Made by a program: the position numbers and the translations under genes
From: Pseudoflavonifractor sp. An85
GTDB taxonomy: Bacteria; Bacillota; Clostridia; Oscillospirales; Oscillospiraceae
Direction of reading: 5' to 3'
NCBI RefSeq assembly: GCF_002161235.1
Contig: NZ_NFHE01000013.1
Span: forward strand, 1-64,000
Length of the DNA stretch: 64,000 bases
In this document: piece by piece, positions 21,978 through 31,108 of the stretch
Position numbering within the stretch: the first letter of the stretch is position 1
How the letters are laid out: each line of letters starts with the position of its first letter
The notes under the pieces: generated by a model
Seen by the model: the letters and a program-made list of their open reading frames with translations, nothing else
What the model was told of the DNA's origin: nothing
Database searches by the model: none

Positions 21978-23975
21978 TTAAGATATATCGGCCATATCCA
22001 AGTATTTGTAGCCGTTTTCCGCAATGTGGTCCTTGCGGCCCTGGAGATTGTCCCCCAGCAGCAGGTCAAAAACCTGGGCGGTGCGCTCCACGTCCTCGGG
22101 CATGACCTTAATGAGCCGCCGGGTGTCGGGGCTCATGGTGGTCAGCCACATCATGTCCGGCTCGTTCTCACCAAGACCCTTGGACCGCTGCAGGTCGTAC
22201 TTCTTCTTTTCCGACTCCAACTGCTGACAGATCTCCATCTTTTCCCGGTCAGAGTAGGCAAACCAGGTCTTTTCCTTGCAGGTGATCTCGTACAGGGGGG
22301 ATTCGGCGATGAACACATACCCCTCCTGAATGAGGGTGGGGGTGAGGCGGTAGAGCATGGTGAGGATGAGGGTGCGAATCTGGAAGCCATCCACGTCGCC
22401 ATCGGTACAGATGATGATCTTGTTCCACCGCAGGGCGGACAGGTCGAAGGCGGACAGGTCCTTGACGTGCTTGTCCTTGACTTCCACGCCGCAGCCCATG
22501 ACCTTGAGAAGGTCGGTGATGATTTCACTTTTGAAGATTTTGGCGTAATCGGCTTTCAAACAGTTGAGAATTTTGCCACGCACGGGCATGATGCCCTGGA
22601 ACTCGGCGTCTCGGCTGAGCTTACAGGCACCCAGAGCGGAGTCACCCTCCACAATATACAGTTCTCGCCTCGACACGTCCTTGGTGCGGCAGTCCACAAA
22701 CTTTTGCACTCGGTTGGAGATGTCCACGGAACCGGACAGCTTCTTTTTGATGCCCAGGCGGGTCTTTTCGGCGGTCTCCCGGGACCGCTTGTTGATGAGC
22801 ACCTGTCCGGCGATTTTCTCCGCGTCAAAAGGATTTTCGATGAAATAGACCTCCAACTGGGAGCGGAGGAACTCGGTCATGGCCTCCTGGACGAACTTGT
22901 TGGTGATGGCCTTTTTGGTCTGGTTTTCGTAGCTGGTCTGGGTGGAGAAGTTGTTGCTCACCAGCACCAGGCAGTCCTGGATGTCTGCCCAGGTGATTTT
23001 GGACTCGTTCTTCTGATATTTGCTGTTTTGCTTCAGCCAGCCGTCAATGGCGGAGACAAAAGCGGAGCGCATGGCCTTCTCCGGGGCACCGCCGTACTCC
23101 AGCCAGGAGGAGTTGTGGTAGTGCTCCACCAGATTCACCGTGTTGGAGAAGCAGAAGGACACGGACAGCTTCACCTTATAATCTGCTTTGTCCGCTCGGT
23201 CCCGGCCTTTCCGCTCGGTCTGCCAGAACACGGGAGGGGTGAGGGTGTTTTCTCCTGCCAGCTCGGTGACATAGTCGATGATGCCGTTTTCATACTTGAA
23301 GTCGGTGGTTTCAAACCGGTTGGCCCCGATCTGGTTGCGCAGCCGGAAGGTGACCCCAGCGTTGACCACCGCCTGGCGCTTCAGGGTGTCGTTGTAGTAC
23401 TCCAGGGGGATGTCGATGTCGGTGAACACGTCCAGGTCGGGCAGCCAGCGGAACTTGGAGCCGGTCTTTTTCCGGTCGGCGGGCTCTTTGATCATTTCGC
23501 CCACCAGCTCGCCCCGCTCAAAGTGCAGGGTGTACTTAAAGCCGTCCCGGTAGATGGTGGCATCAAAGTAGCGGGAGGCGTACTGGGTGGCACAGGAGCC
23601 CAGGCCGTTGAGGCCTAAGGAATACTCGTAGTTGTCCCCGTCTCCGTTTTTGTACTTGCCGCCGGCGTACAGCTCGCAGAACACCAGCTCCCAGTTGTAC
23701 TTGCCCTCGGCCTCGTTCCAGTCCACGGGACAGCCCCGGCCAAAGTCCTCCACCTCAATGGAGTGATCCTGATAGCGGGTGACGATGATTTGACTGCCGT
23801 GTCCCTCCCGGGCCTCGTCGATGGCGTTGGAGAGAATTTCAAACACCGCATGCTGACACCCGTCCAGTCCGTCGGAGCCGAAAATGACGCCGGGGCGTTT
23901 GCGCACCCGGTCGGGACCTTTCAGGGAGGAAATGGATTGGTTGTCATATGTTGTCTTTAAACTGGCTTTTGCCAT
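21978..23975 (-). CDS. parE: DNA topoisomerase IV subunit B-like (ATPase, ParE)
   Basis: ATPase and TOPRIM subunit of a type II topoisomerase. The 665-residue chain has the GHKL ATP-binding features (RKRPGVIFGSDGLDG; EILSNAIDEAREGHG; SLGLNGLGSC), the transducer domain, and a TOPRIM region with EGDSALGACKL and ICTDGDVDG as metal ligands. PVRGKILN and KGLGENEPDMMW are typical. Length is normal for ParE/GyrB. It heads an operon parE-parC-yitT-lipoprotein-membrane protein from the promoter at 24016-24044. The large distance to parC (226 bases) is filled by element A. Confidence 0.9.
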   Translation of the reverse strand: MAKASLKTTYDNQSISSLKGPDRVRKRPGVIFGSDGLDGCQHAVFEILSNAIDEAREGHGSQIIVTRYQDHSIEVEDFGRGCPVDWNEAEGKYNWELVFCELYAGGKYKNGDGDNYEYSLGLNGLGSCATQYASRYFDATIYRDGFKYTLHFERGELVGEMIKEPADRKKTGSKFRWLPDLDVFTDIDIPLEYYNDTLKRQAVVNAGVTFRLRNQIGANRFETTDFKYENGIIDYVTELAGENTLTPPVFWQTERKGRDRADKADYKVKLSVSFCFSNTVNLVEHYHNSSWLEYGGAPEKAMRSAFVSAIDGWLKQNSKYQKNESKITWADIQDCLVLVSNNFSTQTSYENQTKKAITNKFVQEAMTEFLRSQLEVYFIENPFDAEKIAGQVLINKRSRETAEKTRLGIKKKLSGSVDISNRVQKFVDCRTKDVSRRELYIVEGDSALGACKLSRDAEFQGIMPVRGKILNCLKADYAKIFKSEIITDLLKVMGCGVEVKDKHVKDLSAFDLSALRWNKIIICTDGDVDGFQIRTLILTMLYRLTPTLIQEGYVFIAESPLYEITCKEKTWFAYSDREKMEICQQLESEKKKYDLQRSKGLGENEPDMMWLTTMSPDTRRLIKVMPEDVERTAQVFDLLLGDNLQGRKDHIAENGYKYLDMADIS

Positions 23976-24015
23976 ACTTGCACCTACTTTTTCATGAGCA
24001 TATCATATCATTTTA

Positions 24016-24044
24016 ATTATAGCGCAACCTTTGGCCCCCGTCAA
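24016..24044 (-). promoter_or_regulatory. parE operon promoter
   Basis: On the minus strand TTGACG (24044-24039), a 17-bp spacer and TATAAT (24021-24016), 41 bases before the parE ATG. A separate hairpin GGAAGCGGC ttt GCCGCTTCC lies just upstream at 24047-24067. Confidence 0.8.
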
Positions 24045-24108
24045 GGAAGCGGCTTTGCCGCTTCCACTTCTTCCCTCTTCGCTGGCCCATCCCTGGTTGC
24101 ACAAAGAA

Positions 24109-24138
24109 AACCGCCGCAGCGCTGTGGCTGCGGCGGTT
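24109..24138 (-). terminator. Terminator of the Na/Pi transporter gene
   Basis: A 12-bp stem AACCGCCGCAGC / GCTGCGGCGGTT. On the minus strand it is followed by TTTTCTTTG. Confidence 0.8.
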
Positions 24139-24165
24139 GGAAATGCGTGCATGTTCCAGACCCGT

Positions 24166-25908
24166 TTAGGGGAGGGGGTACTGGGCCAGGTACTCCTGGT
24201 ACAGCTCCTTGAACTCGGGGTCATGGCGCAGGTCGCCCAGGTACTGGTGGGTGTCGTAGCTGTCGTGGTGCAGCTCGATGATGGCGGCGGCCACGTTGGA
24301 GCAGTGGTCGGAGATGCGGGCGCAGTCGCCCAGCACGTCGGTGAAGAGCATGCCCTGCTCCACACGGCAGGCGCCGTCTTGCAGACGCTTGATGTGGCGG
24401 GCTTTCATGTTGGAGCACAGATGGTCCACCACCTGCTCCATGGGCTCCACCTTCCGGGCCCGCTTGCTGTCGTCGTCGGCGAAACTCTTGGCGGTCTCCC
24501 GGGTGACGGCGGTGACGGCTTTGGCCAGCACCTGCAGCTCTTCCTTGGCGTCGCCGGAGAGCTCGTTGTGCTTGTTGTGCATACGCTGGGCGGAGATTTG
24601 GATGCTCTTGGCGTGGTCGCTGATGCGCTCCAAATCGCTGATGGAGTGCAGCAGCAGGGACACGGCACGGCTGTCATCCACAGATAGGATCTTGGTGGAC
24701 AGCTTCACCAGATAGGAACCGATCTGATCCTCGTACTGGTCCAGCTGGTCCTCCACTTCGCACACCAGCTTGGCGTCTTCCTCGTTGTAGGAGGTGATGA
24801 GGCCCAGGGCTCGCTGGACGGAAGTGCTGGCCAGGTTGGCCATGCCGATGGCCAGCTTGTTGCATTGCTCCAGAGCGATGGGAGGGGTGACCAGAAGGCG
24901 CTCATCCAACAGCATGACCTCGGGCTCCTTGGTCTCGTCCTTGATGGTGGCGCAGGCCAGCTTCACCAGCAGCTTGTTGAAGGGCAGCAGGGCCAGGGTG
25001 CACACCACGTTGAACACCGTGTGAACCACGGCGATATAGAACTCGTTGATGCTGTCGTTGAGGAAGGGCATGGGGATAAAAATTTGCAGGGCAAAGAACA
25101 AAATGAGGAAGGTAATGGTACCGATGACGTTAAAATACAGATGAATGAGGGCGGCCCGGCGGGCATTCTTGTTGGCGCCCACCGAGGAGAGCATAGCGGT
25201 GACGGTGGTACCAATGTTCTGACCCAGAATGATGGGGATGGCGGAGCCGAAGGTCACCGCACCGGTGGAGGCCAGGGCCTGGAGAATACCCACCGAGGCA
25301 GAGGAGGACTGGATGATGGCGGTGAGGGCCGCGCCAGCCAGCACGCCCAGAATGGGGTTGGAGAACATCAGCAGGATGTTGGTGAACTCGGGCACATCCT
25401 TCAGACCGGCCACAGCCCCGGACATGGTGTCCATACCAAACATGAGGGTGGCAAAGCCCAGCAAGATGGCGCCGATGTCCCGCTTGCGGTTGTCCTTGAG
25501 AAACACATACAGCACCACGCCGATGACGGCCAGAATGGGGGAGAAGGAGGTGGGTTTCAGCAGCTGAATGAAGAAGCTGTCACCTTGGATGCCGGACAGG
25601 GACAAAATCCAGGCCGTCACCGTGGTACCCACGTTGGCGCCCATGATGATGCCCACGGCTTGGCCCAGCTTCATCACACCAGAGTTGACAAAGCCCACCA
25701 CCATCACGGTTGTGGCGGAGGAGGACTGAATGATGGCGGTGACCACCAACCCCAGGAAAAAGCCTTTGATGGGGCTGGAAGTGAGCCGCTCCAGGATAGT
25801 TTTGAGCTTGTTGCCCGCTGCTCGTTCCAGTCCATCACCCATAATGGACATACCGAAGAGGAACAGGGACAAGCCGCCCAACATCGTCAGGACGTCAAAT
25901 AAATCCAT
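24166..25908 (-). CDS. Na+/phosphate cotransporter family protein with PhoU-like domain
   Basis: Membrane transporter of the NptA/PNaS family, fused to a C-terminal PhoU-like helical domain. The N-terminal half (about 1-310) contains two inverted repeats, each with the ion-binding QSSSA motif (AIIQSSSATTVM and AIIQSSSASVGI) and a GANVGTTVTA or GQNIGTTVTA loop. The C-terminal part (about 340-560) is all helix with E/D-rich metal-binding stretches (SISDLERISDHAKSI; GDCARISDHCSN), as in PhoU. I use the ATG at 25908, preceded by GAGG, giving 580 residues. It is monocistronic, with a promoter at 25957-25986. Phosphate uptake or efflux is likely. Confidence 0.88.
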   Translation of the reverse strand: MDLFDVLTMLGGLSLFLFGMSIMGDGLERAAGNKLKTILERLTSSPIKGFFLGLVVTAIIQSSSATTVMVVGFVNSGVMKLGQAVGIIMGANVGTTVTAWILSLSGIQGDSFFIQLLKPTSFSPILAVIGVVLYVFLKDNRKRDIGAILLGFATLMFGMDTMSGAVAGLKDVPEFTNILLMFSNPILGVLAGAALTAIIQSSSASVGILQALASTGAVTFGSAIPIILGQNIGTTVTAMLSSVGANKNARRAALIHLYFNVIGTITFLILFFALQIFIPMPFLNDSINEFYIAVVHTVFNVVCTLALLPFNKLLVKLACATIKDETKEPEVMLLDERLLVTPPIALEQCNKLAIGMANLASTSVQRALGLITSYNEEDAKLVCEVEDQLDQYEDQIGSYLVKLSTKILSVDDSRAVSLLLHSISDLERISDHAKSIQISAQRMHNKHNELSGDAKEELQVLAKAVTAVTRETAKSFADDDSKRARKVEPMEQVVDHLCSNMKARHIKRLQDGACRVEQGMLFTDVLGDCARISDHCSNVAAAIIELHHDSYDTHQYLGDLRHDPEFKELYQEYLAQYPLP

Positions 25909-25956
25909 AGTCACATACCTCAATCTTTTTCTTCAAATTTGGACATAACTGGTCAT

Positions 25957-25986
25957 AGTATACCATAGACGTAATCCGAGTGTAAA
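25957..25986 (-). promoter_or_regulatory. Na/Pi transporter promoter
   Basis: On the minus strand TTTACA (25986-25981), an 18-bp spacer and TATACT (25962-25957). Confidence 0.65.
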
Positions 25987-26126
25987 GACTGTGTAACGCC
26001 AAAATATATACCCAGCGGCTCCACTCTTTTCCGTGTTATATAAACAAGACCAGAGAGGAATAATTTTCTCCCTTTTTGCTTAAACTGGGAGAGAAAACTG
26101 GATGAAAAAACCAAAGGGGGATTTCT

Positions 26127-26363
26127 ATGACGGTGGGACGAAGACGGGGGAAGAATCCCCGACAGGAGGAGCGGCAGTTCCTCATGGAGGGGGTGGCCCA
26201 GACACGGGTGCTGCTCAATCAGGCCTACGCCCAGTTCAATTTGCACTCCGATCCGGATTTGGTGGAGTCTTGTGTCTACGAGATCAACGCGCTGCGCAGC
26301 CGCTACTCCTATCTGGTGCGCCAGGTCAAGCGACTGGACGCCTCCGATGAGGGCTTGTCATGA
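26127..26363 (+). CDS. YaaL family protein (DUF2508)
   Basis: A 78-residue soluble helical protein with a basic start (MTVGRRRGKNPRQEE) and a coiled-coil-like body (VYEINALRSRYSYLVRQVKRL). This matches the YaaL/DUF2508 family, found next to bofA in endospore formers. Its function is unknown. The start follows a GGGGGA ribosome site. It overlaps the next gene by ATGA, so the two are translationally coupled. Confidence 0.8.
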   Translation: MTVGRRRGKNPRQEERQFLMEGVAQTRVLLNQAYAQFNLHSDPDLVESCVYEINALRSRYSYLVRQVKRLDASDEGLS

Positions 26364-26614
26364 GCTGGCAGGTGTGGATGGGGCTGGCCCTGGGCGGTCT
26401 GGTGCTGCTGGCCGCTCTGGCCGGCCCTCTGCGCCGGTTGGGGCGTCTGCTTATGCGCTTTGGGGTGGGGCTGGCTGTGTTATGGGGACTACAGAGCGTA
26501 GGGCCGGGGCTGGGCATCAGCCTGGGATTCAACGCCCTCAACGCCCTGGTGTTGGGGGTGCTGGGCGCGCCGGGATTTGGCCTACTCCTGCTGGCCCAGT
26601 GGGTCTTCCGTTAG
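26360..26614 (+). CDS. bofA: BofA-like pro-sigma-K processing inhibitor
   Basis: An 84-residue integral membrane protein with hydrophobic segments at about 5-22, 32-50 and 60-80 and the BofA-like stretch GISLGFNALNALVLGVLGAPGFGLLLLAQW. In Bacillus, BofA holds the SpoIVFB protease inactive in the outer forespore membrane until sigma-K activation. Some clostridia retain bofA-like genes without a full checkpoint. The pairing with yaaL is diagnostic. It suggests the organism forms, or descends from, spore formers. Confidence 0.8.
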   Translation: MSWQVWMGLALGGLVLLAALAGPLRRLGRLLMRFGVGLAVLWGLQSVGPGLGISLGFNALNALVLGVLGAPGFGLLLLAQWVFR

Positions 26615-26730
26615 TATTTGCAGAATATCCATAAAAAGTCCCTGGAATCGACGGGAAAGCTGTGGTAGAATATAGGGCACGATGTGGGGGACCACAGCGT
26701 GAACCAAAGAGAAGAAAGGCGGTGGTTTCG

Positions 26731-27792
26731 GTGCGTAGACGAAACCGCATGGGATATAAAGGATATCAGGGACGGGGTGGCGGCTCCAGCACCTTCCTGA
26801 AAATCCTGGTGTGCATCTTGGCCATTCTGGTGGTGGCCGGTGGAGGATACCTGCTGGCCCAGCAGGGGGGCATCTCTCTGCCCAGCCTGCCCTCTTTCGC
26901 TACCCAAAAGCCGGATGAAACCCAAGAGCCGGGACAGACAGACACCACTCCCGACCCGGAGAACAGTACATCCCCGGCCCCCACAGCACAGCCCTCCCAG
27001 GCTCCTTCCATTACCCCGGTTCGGGCGGTGGAGGTAACCCTGTCCCAGCTGCTGGATGGCAGCGCCCAACGCCGGGTGGAGCAGGCCGACTGTGACGCCC
27101 TGGTGGTGGAGGTCAAGGGGGAGTGGGGCAAGCTGCAATGGCCCAGTCAGGCGGCCCTGGCCCAGCAACTGGGGGTGATTTCCTCTACCCAGAGCCTTAC
27201 CGAGACATTGAATTCCCTGGCGCAACAGGAAATCTATCTGGTAGCCCGGGTGGACTGTTTCCGGGATCAGGCCATGTCTGCGGCCAACGCGGGGGGCAGC
27301 TTGCTGATGACCCGTGGAGGCAACCGCTGGTATGACTCCATGGGCATGAGCTGGGTTTCCCCGGTGAACCAGCAAGTGCGGGACTATGTGACCCAGCTGT
27401 GTGTGGAGCTGTCCAAGATGGGCTTTGATGAGCTGGTGCTGGACAGCGCCTATTTCCCCGACCAGGGCGAAGTGCACGTGCTGGCCCAGTCGGACAACTA
27501 CCCCGAGGCGCGTACTGCCCCGGTGGAGACCTTCTGGAAGCAGGTCTCCCAGGCGGTGAAGGACAGCGGCGTGGTGCTCTCGGCCCAGGTGCGGGGGGAT
27601 TCCCTGCTGGACGGGGGAGCCATCACCGGCATGACCCCCAAAATGCTGGATCAGTACGCCCAGCGGGTGTGGGTGACCCTGGAAGGGGTGGATCAGACCC
27701 AGGTACAGACCGTTTTGACCCAGGCTGGGGTGGACCAGGCCCGACAGATCACCGGACAGGAGGCCGCCAGCGGCCAGATGATCTGGGGCTGA
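26731..27792 (+). CDS. Putative glycoside hydrolase, DUF4015-like, membrane-anchored
   Basis: A 354-residue exported protein. After a basic N-terminus (VRRRNRMGYKGYQGRGG) comes one membrane segment (about 22-44, LKILVCILAILVVAGGGYLLA), then a Thr/Pro/Glu-rich linker (about 55-100) and a TIM-barrel-like domain. That domain shows DUF4015 features: ALVVEVKGEWGKLQW, IYLVARVDCFRDQ, WVSPVNQQVRDYVTQLC and GFDELVLDSAYFPDQG. The family is a predicted glycoside hydrolase of unknown substrate. The GTG at 26731 is used because AAAGGCGG precedes it; an ATG at 26749 is an alternative. Confidence 0.7.
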   Translation: MRRRNRMGYKGYQGRGGGSSTFLKILVCILAILVVAGGGYLLAQQGGISLPSLPSFATQKPDETQEPGQTDTTPDPENSTSPAPTAQPSQAPSITPVRAVEVTLSQLLDGSAQRRVEQADCDALVVEVKGEWGKLQWPSQAALAQQLGVISSTQSLTETLNSLAQQEIYLVARVDCFRDQAMSAANAGGSLLMTRGGNRWYDSMGMSWVSPVNQQVRDYVTQLCVELSKMGFDELVLDSAYFPDQGEVHVLAQSDNYPEARTAPVETFWKQVSQAVKDSGVVLSAQVRGDSLLDGGAITGMTPKMLDQYAQRVWVTLEGVDQTQVQTVLTQAGVDQARQITGQEAASGQMIWG

Positions 27793-27843
27793 CAGGCCGG
27801 GCGTTCCACCCATGAACCACGGATAACATAAGAGGAGAACACC

Positions 27844-28536
27844 ATGACAGAGAAAACGGTTTCCCGGAAGTGGGTGCCTGAGTATGAGGGTACCCTGCGC
27901 AGCCACATGATTAAGATTCCCACCTGTATCTCCGAGTGTTCGGGTATCCGGGTGTTTGGGCGGCGCATCAAATCTTTGGCTTTTACCACCGACGTGGCGG
28001 TGATCCGCAACATCAATGCCGATGCCGTCATGGCGGTATATCCCTTCACCCCCCAGCCTGCTATCCACCGCGCGGTGATGCAGGCCGCCGACATGCCCGT
28101 GTTTGTGGGGGTGGGCGGGGGCGTCACCCGTGGTCTGCGGGTGGTGAACCTGGCCAACGACGCCGAGCACGAGGGCGCCTTTGGGGTGGTGGTCAACGCC
28201 CCCACCCAAAACGACGTGGTGCGCCGGCTCAAGCAGGTGCTGGACATCCCCGTGGTGGTCACCGTGGTGTCCGAGCACACCGACGTGGCCGCCCGTTTGG
28301 AGGCGGGGGCGGATATCCTCAACATCTCGGGGGCCAAGCGCACCCCGGAGATCGTCCGCTCCGTCCGCCAGCAGTTCCCCAACGTTCCCATCATCGCCAC
28401 CGGAGGCCCCACCGACGAGTCCATTTTGGCCACCATTGCCGCCGGTGCCAACGCCATTACATACACCCCTCCCAGCAGTGCGGAATTGTTTGCTGTCTCC
28501 ATGCAGCGCTACCGCCAGGAACAGGGGGAAACCTGA
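27844..28536 (+). CDS. TIM-barrel protein of unknown function
   Basis: A 230-residue soluble protein with an alternating beta-alpha pattern and a C-terminal phosphate-binding-type loop (IIATGGPTDESILATIAAGANAITYTPP). Repeated VVV strands and GADILNISGAKRTPE occupy the usual barrel positions. This recalls phosphate-binding barrels such as nitronate monooxygenase, thiazole synthase or IMPDH-like folds, but no family-specific catalytic motif is clear. The start is ATG after AGAGGAG. It follows the glycoside-hydrolase-like gene by 51 bases and ends at a strong terminator, so they may share a transcript. Confidence 0.6.
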   Translation: MTEKTVSRKWVPEYEGTLRSHMIKIPTCISECSGIRVFGRRIKSLAFTTDVAVIRNINADAVMAVYPFTPQPAIHRAVMQAADMPVFVGVGGGVTRGLRVVNLANDAEHEGAFGVVVNAPTQNDVVRRLKQVLDIPVVVTVVSEHTDVAARLEAGADILNISGAKRTPEIVRSVRQQFPNVPIIATGGPTDESILATIAAGANAITYTPPSSAELFAVSMQRYRQEQGET

Positions 28537-28559
28537 GCGCTTCCCATACCCGTTTCCCA

Positions 28560-28596
28560 CACCCCCCAAGGCATACGCTTTGGGGGGGTGATTTTT
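28560..28596 (+). terminator. Terminator
   Basis: CACCCCCCAA pairs with TTGGGGGGGTG around a GGCATACGC loop and is followed by ATTTTTA. Confidence 0.8.
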
Positions 28597-28721
28597 ATGG
28601 AACATTAGTTAAATAGGTAGTAAAGTAAAAAAGAGATAAAAAAATAACGGAAATTACAAAAAAGAACTGGATTTTACATGAAGAAGTATAGAACTTTTTT
28701 GCTGAAAACATTAAAAAACTA

Positions 28722-28761
28722 TTGAACTGATTTGACAAATGTGGTACAATTTTAACATAAT
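28722..28761 (+). promoter_or_regulatory. V-ATPase operon promoter region
   Basis: Two overlapping sigma-A-like promoters: TTGAAC (28722-28727), 17 bp, TACAAT (28745-28750); and TTGACA (28732-28737), 18 bp, CATAAT (28756-28761). The surrounding 200 bases are strikingly AT-rich compared with the rest of the window, as expected of a strong promoter or UP element. Confidence 0.65.
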
Positions 28762-28822
28762 CGGGGAAAATGCAATCAAAAAATTTCCACGACATTTCGG
28801 TGGAAGAAAGAGGTGAGATACT

Positions 28823-29137
28823 ATGGCATTTGAAGCCATCCAAAAGGTCACTCAGACCGAGCAGGCCAACCGCAACCAAAAGGCGGAAGCTGCTGCCGAG
28901 GCCAAGAAAATTGTGGCTCAGGCTCAGCGCGCCGGAAAGGAGCTGGTGGCCAGCGCCCGGGCTCAGGCCGAGGAAAAGGTCAAGGCCATGATGGCTCAGG
29001 CCGAGGAGATGGCCGCGGAGCAGTCCCGCCAGGTGCTGGAGGGGAATGCAGTGGCCTGTGAGGCCTTGAAGCAGGAGGCCCGTGGCCGCCTGGACCGTGC
29101 GGCGGACCTCATTGTTGGAAGGGTAGGTAAAAACTAA
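28823..29137 (+). CDS. V-type ATP synthase subunit H (peripheral stalk)
   Basis: A 104-residue, almost entirely helical and charged protein (AEAKKIVAQAQRAGKELVASARAQAEEK), typical of the stalk subunit that pairs with subunit E to form the stator. It is first in the operon, the position of ntpF in Enterococcus hirae. The ribosome site is AGAGGTGAG. Its TAA overlaps the next ATG by one base (TAATG). Confidence 0.82.
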   Translation: MAFEAIQKVTQTEQANRNQKAEAAAEAKKIVAQAQRAGKELVASARAQAEEKVKAMMAQAEEMAAEQSRQVLEGNAVACEALKQEARGRLDRAADLIVGRVGKN

Positions 29138-31107
29138 TGGCAATCGTAAAAATGAAACGGCTGCGCCTGATGGGGATGCGGTCGGATCGGGAGAGCCTGC
29201 TGCACTTGCTGCAAAAGCTGGGGTGCGTGGAGGTGGACGAACCTGCCATTGATCTGTCCGACCCCAAGTGGGCGGCGGTGGCCAAGCCCGATGGTCGGGA
29301 CTTGTCCAACGCCAAGGAGCGCAGCTCTCTGCTCAACCATGCGTTGAGTGTTTTGAAGAAATATGCTCCCGCCAAGGAGGGGCTGTTCCGTATTCGCCCT
29401 GAGCTGTCGGAAAAGGAGTTCTTTGACCCCAATTTCTATCAGCAGGGACTGGATACGGCCCAGGCCATTGTGGATGGGGAGCGCACCCTCACCTCCCTCA
29501 CCGCCCAGCAGGGCAAGCTGCAAACCCAGAAGGCCACCCTGGCCCCCTGGCTGCCCCTGGATGTGCCTCTGGAATTGGCCAGCGACGGCACCATTTCGGT
29601 GATCTTCGGCACCATTCCTGCCAAGGCGGATTACGCCGCCATGGAGGGGGCAGTGGCCCAGGCAAGCGACTTGGCCAGCCTGACCTATGCCAGTGCAGAC
29701 CGGGATTTGCAGTATTTCCTCCTCATTTGTCACCACGACGTGGAGGAAACCTGCTGTGAGGCCATGCGGGAGTTTGGTTTTTCCCGGGCCAACGTCCGGG
29801 GCTGGACGGGGACGGCCGCCGATAACGACCGGCAGCTGGACAATGAACTGGCTGTGGTGGCCCAGAAGATCGACGAGGCCAAGGAGCACATCGCCTCTTT
29901 TGCACCCCAGCGGGAAGCGCTGCGCCGCTGCGTGGACCGGGCGGTGCAGGACATTGCCCGGGAGGAAGTGAAGGGCCACCTGGTGGATACCGCCGATACC
30001 TTCTTCTTGGAGGGCTGGATGCCCGCCAAGAAAGAGGAGGAGCTGGGCGCGGTGCTCTCCAGTTACACTGCCGCCTACGAACTCGCCGATCCGGAGAAGG
30101 ACGACGTGGTGCCCACCCTGTTGGACAACCCCAAGTGGATGCGCTGCATCAACATGGTCACGGAGATGTACTCTCTGCCTGCCTACAACGGCATTGACCC
30201 CAACCCCCTCATTTTCTTCACCTATATTTTCTTCTTCGGGTTTATGTTTGCCGACGTGGCATACGGCCTGATCATCTTCGCCATTTCACTGCTGGTGACG
30301 AAAAAGTTCCATCCCAAGGGCACTATGGGCTACATGTTCCAGTTGGGCCAATATTTGGGCATATCCACCGCATTTGTGGGTATTTTTGTGGGCGGCTTCT
30401 TTGGTAACGCCCTGGACGTCATCTACGACGTGTTCCTGCCCGGCGTGGCCATGCCCGGTTGGATGGCTGCCTTCTCCAAAGGCATCATCGTAAACCCCGT
30501 CAACGACCCCATGAAGGTCATGGTTATCGCCGTGGTCATCGGCTGTGTCCAGCTGCTCTTTGGCCAGTTGGTACACATCTATATGGGCTTCCGGGACGGC
30601 GAAGGGGTGGACGCTCTGCTGGACGTGGTCCCCTGGTGGGTGGTGTTTGCCGGCATTGGCATGGTGGTGGTCACCGGCAGCGTGTGGCTGCTGGTGGCAG
30701 GCTTCCTGTGCCTGCTGCTCACCCAAGGCCGCCACAACAAGGGCATCTTCGGCAAGTTCTTCGGGGGCATTGCCAGCTGGTATGACATCACTTCCTGGCT
30801 CTCTGACGTTTTGTCCTATGCCCGACTCATGGCCCTGATGCTGGCCACCTCGGTCATCGCTCAGGTGTTCAACACCCTGGGCTCTCTGGGCGGACGCACG
30901 GTGGCTGGTGTAATTTTGTTCGTGGTGGTGTTTGTCATCGGCCACGGCTTCAACGTAGGCGTCAACCTCATCGGTACCTACGTCCACGCCGCCCGTCTGC
31001 ACTACCTGGAGTTCTTCGGCAAGTTCTATAAGGAGGGCGGCATTCCTTTCCGCCCCCTGGCATACAACACCAAATACGTGGATATCATCAACAAGGAGGA
31101 AGACTAA
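29137..31107 (+). CDS. ntpI: V-type ATP synthase subunit I
   Basis: Large membrane stator subunit (homologue of eukaryotic subunit a) that forms the ion half-channels against the rotor ring. The 656-residue protein has a soluble N-terminal half (1-350) with coiled coils and a membrane half with about eight segments from FFTYIFFFGFMFADVAYGLIIF onward. The stretch SDVLSYARLMALMLATSVIA carries the conserved arginine that faces the rotor carboxylate. Length is normal. Confidence 0.94.
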   Translation: MAIVKMKRLRLMGMRSDRESLLHLLQKLGCVEVDEPAIDLSDPKWAAVAKPDGRDLSNAKERSSLLNHALSVLKKYAPAKEGLFRIRPELSEKEFFDPNFYQQGLDTAQAIVDGERTLTSLTAQQGKLQTQKATLAPWLPLDVPLELASDGTISVIFGTIPAKADYAAMEGAVAQASDLASLTYASADRDLQYFLLICHHDVEETCCEAMREFGFSRANVRGWTGTAADNDRQLDNELAVVAQKIDEAKEHIASFAPQREALRRCVDRAVQDIAREEVKGHLVDTADTFFLEGWMPAKKEEELGAVLSSYTAAYELADPEKDDVVPTLLDNPKWMRCINMVTEMYSLPAYNGIDPNPLIFFTYIFFFGFMFADVAYGLIIFAISLLVTKKFHPKGTMGYMFQLGQYLGISTAFVGIFVGGFFGNALDVIYDVFLPGVAMPGWMAAFSKGIIVNPVNDPMKVMVIAVVIGCVQLLFGQLVHIYMGFRDGEGVDALLDVVPWWVVFAGIGMVVVTGSVWLLVAGFLCLLLTQGRHNKGIFGKFFGGIASWYDITSWLSDVLSYARLMALMLATSVIAQVFNTLGSLGGRTVAGVILFVVVFVIGHGFNVGVNLIGTYVHAARLHYLEFFGKFYKEGGIPFRPLAYNTKYVDIINKEED

Positions 31108-31108
31108 A

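Noticed and set aside
21891-23618. 575-codon plus-strand frame starting in element A
   Set aside because: It runs antisense through parE. Element A shows paired-stem conservation, not codon-like conservation.
26611-28605. 664-codon minus-strand frame
   Set aside because: Antisense of the glycoside-hydrolase-like and TIM-barrel genes, with His/Gly-rich shadow composition and no ribosome site.
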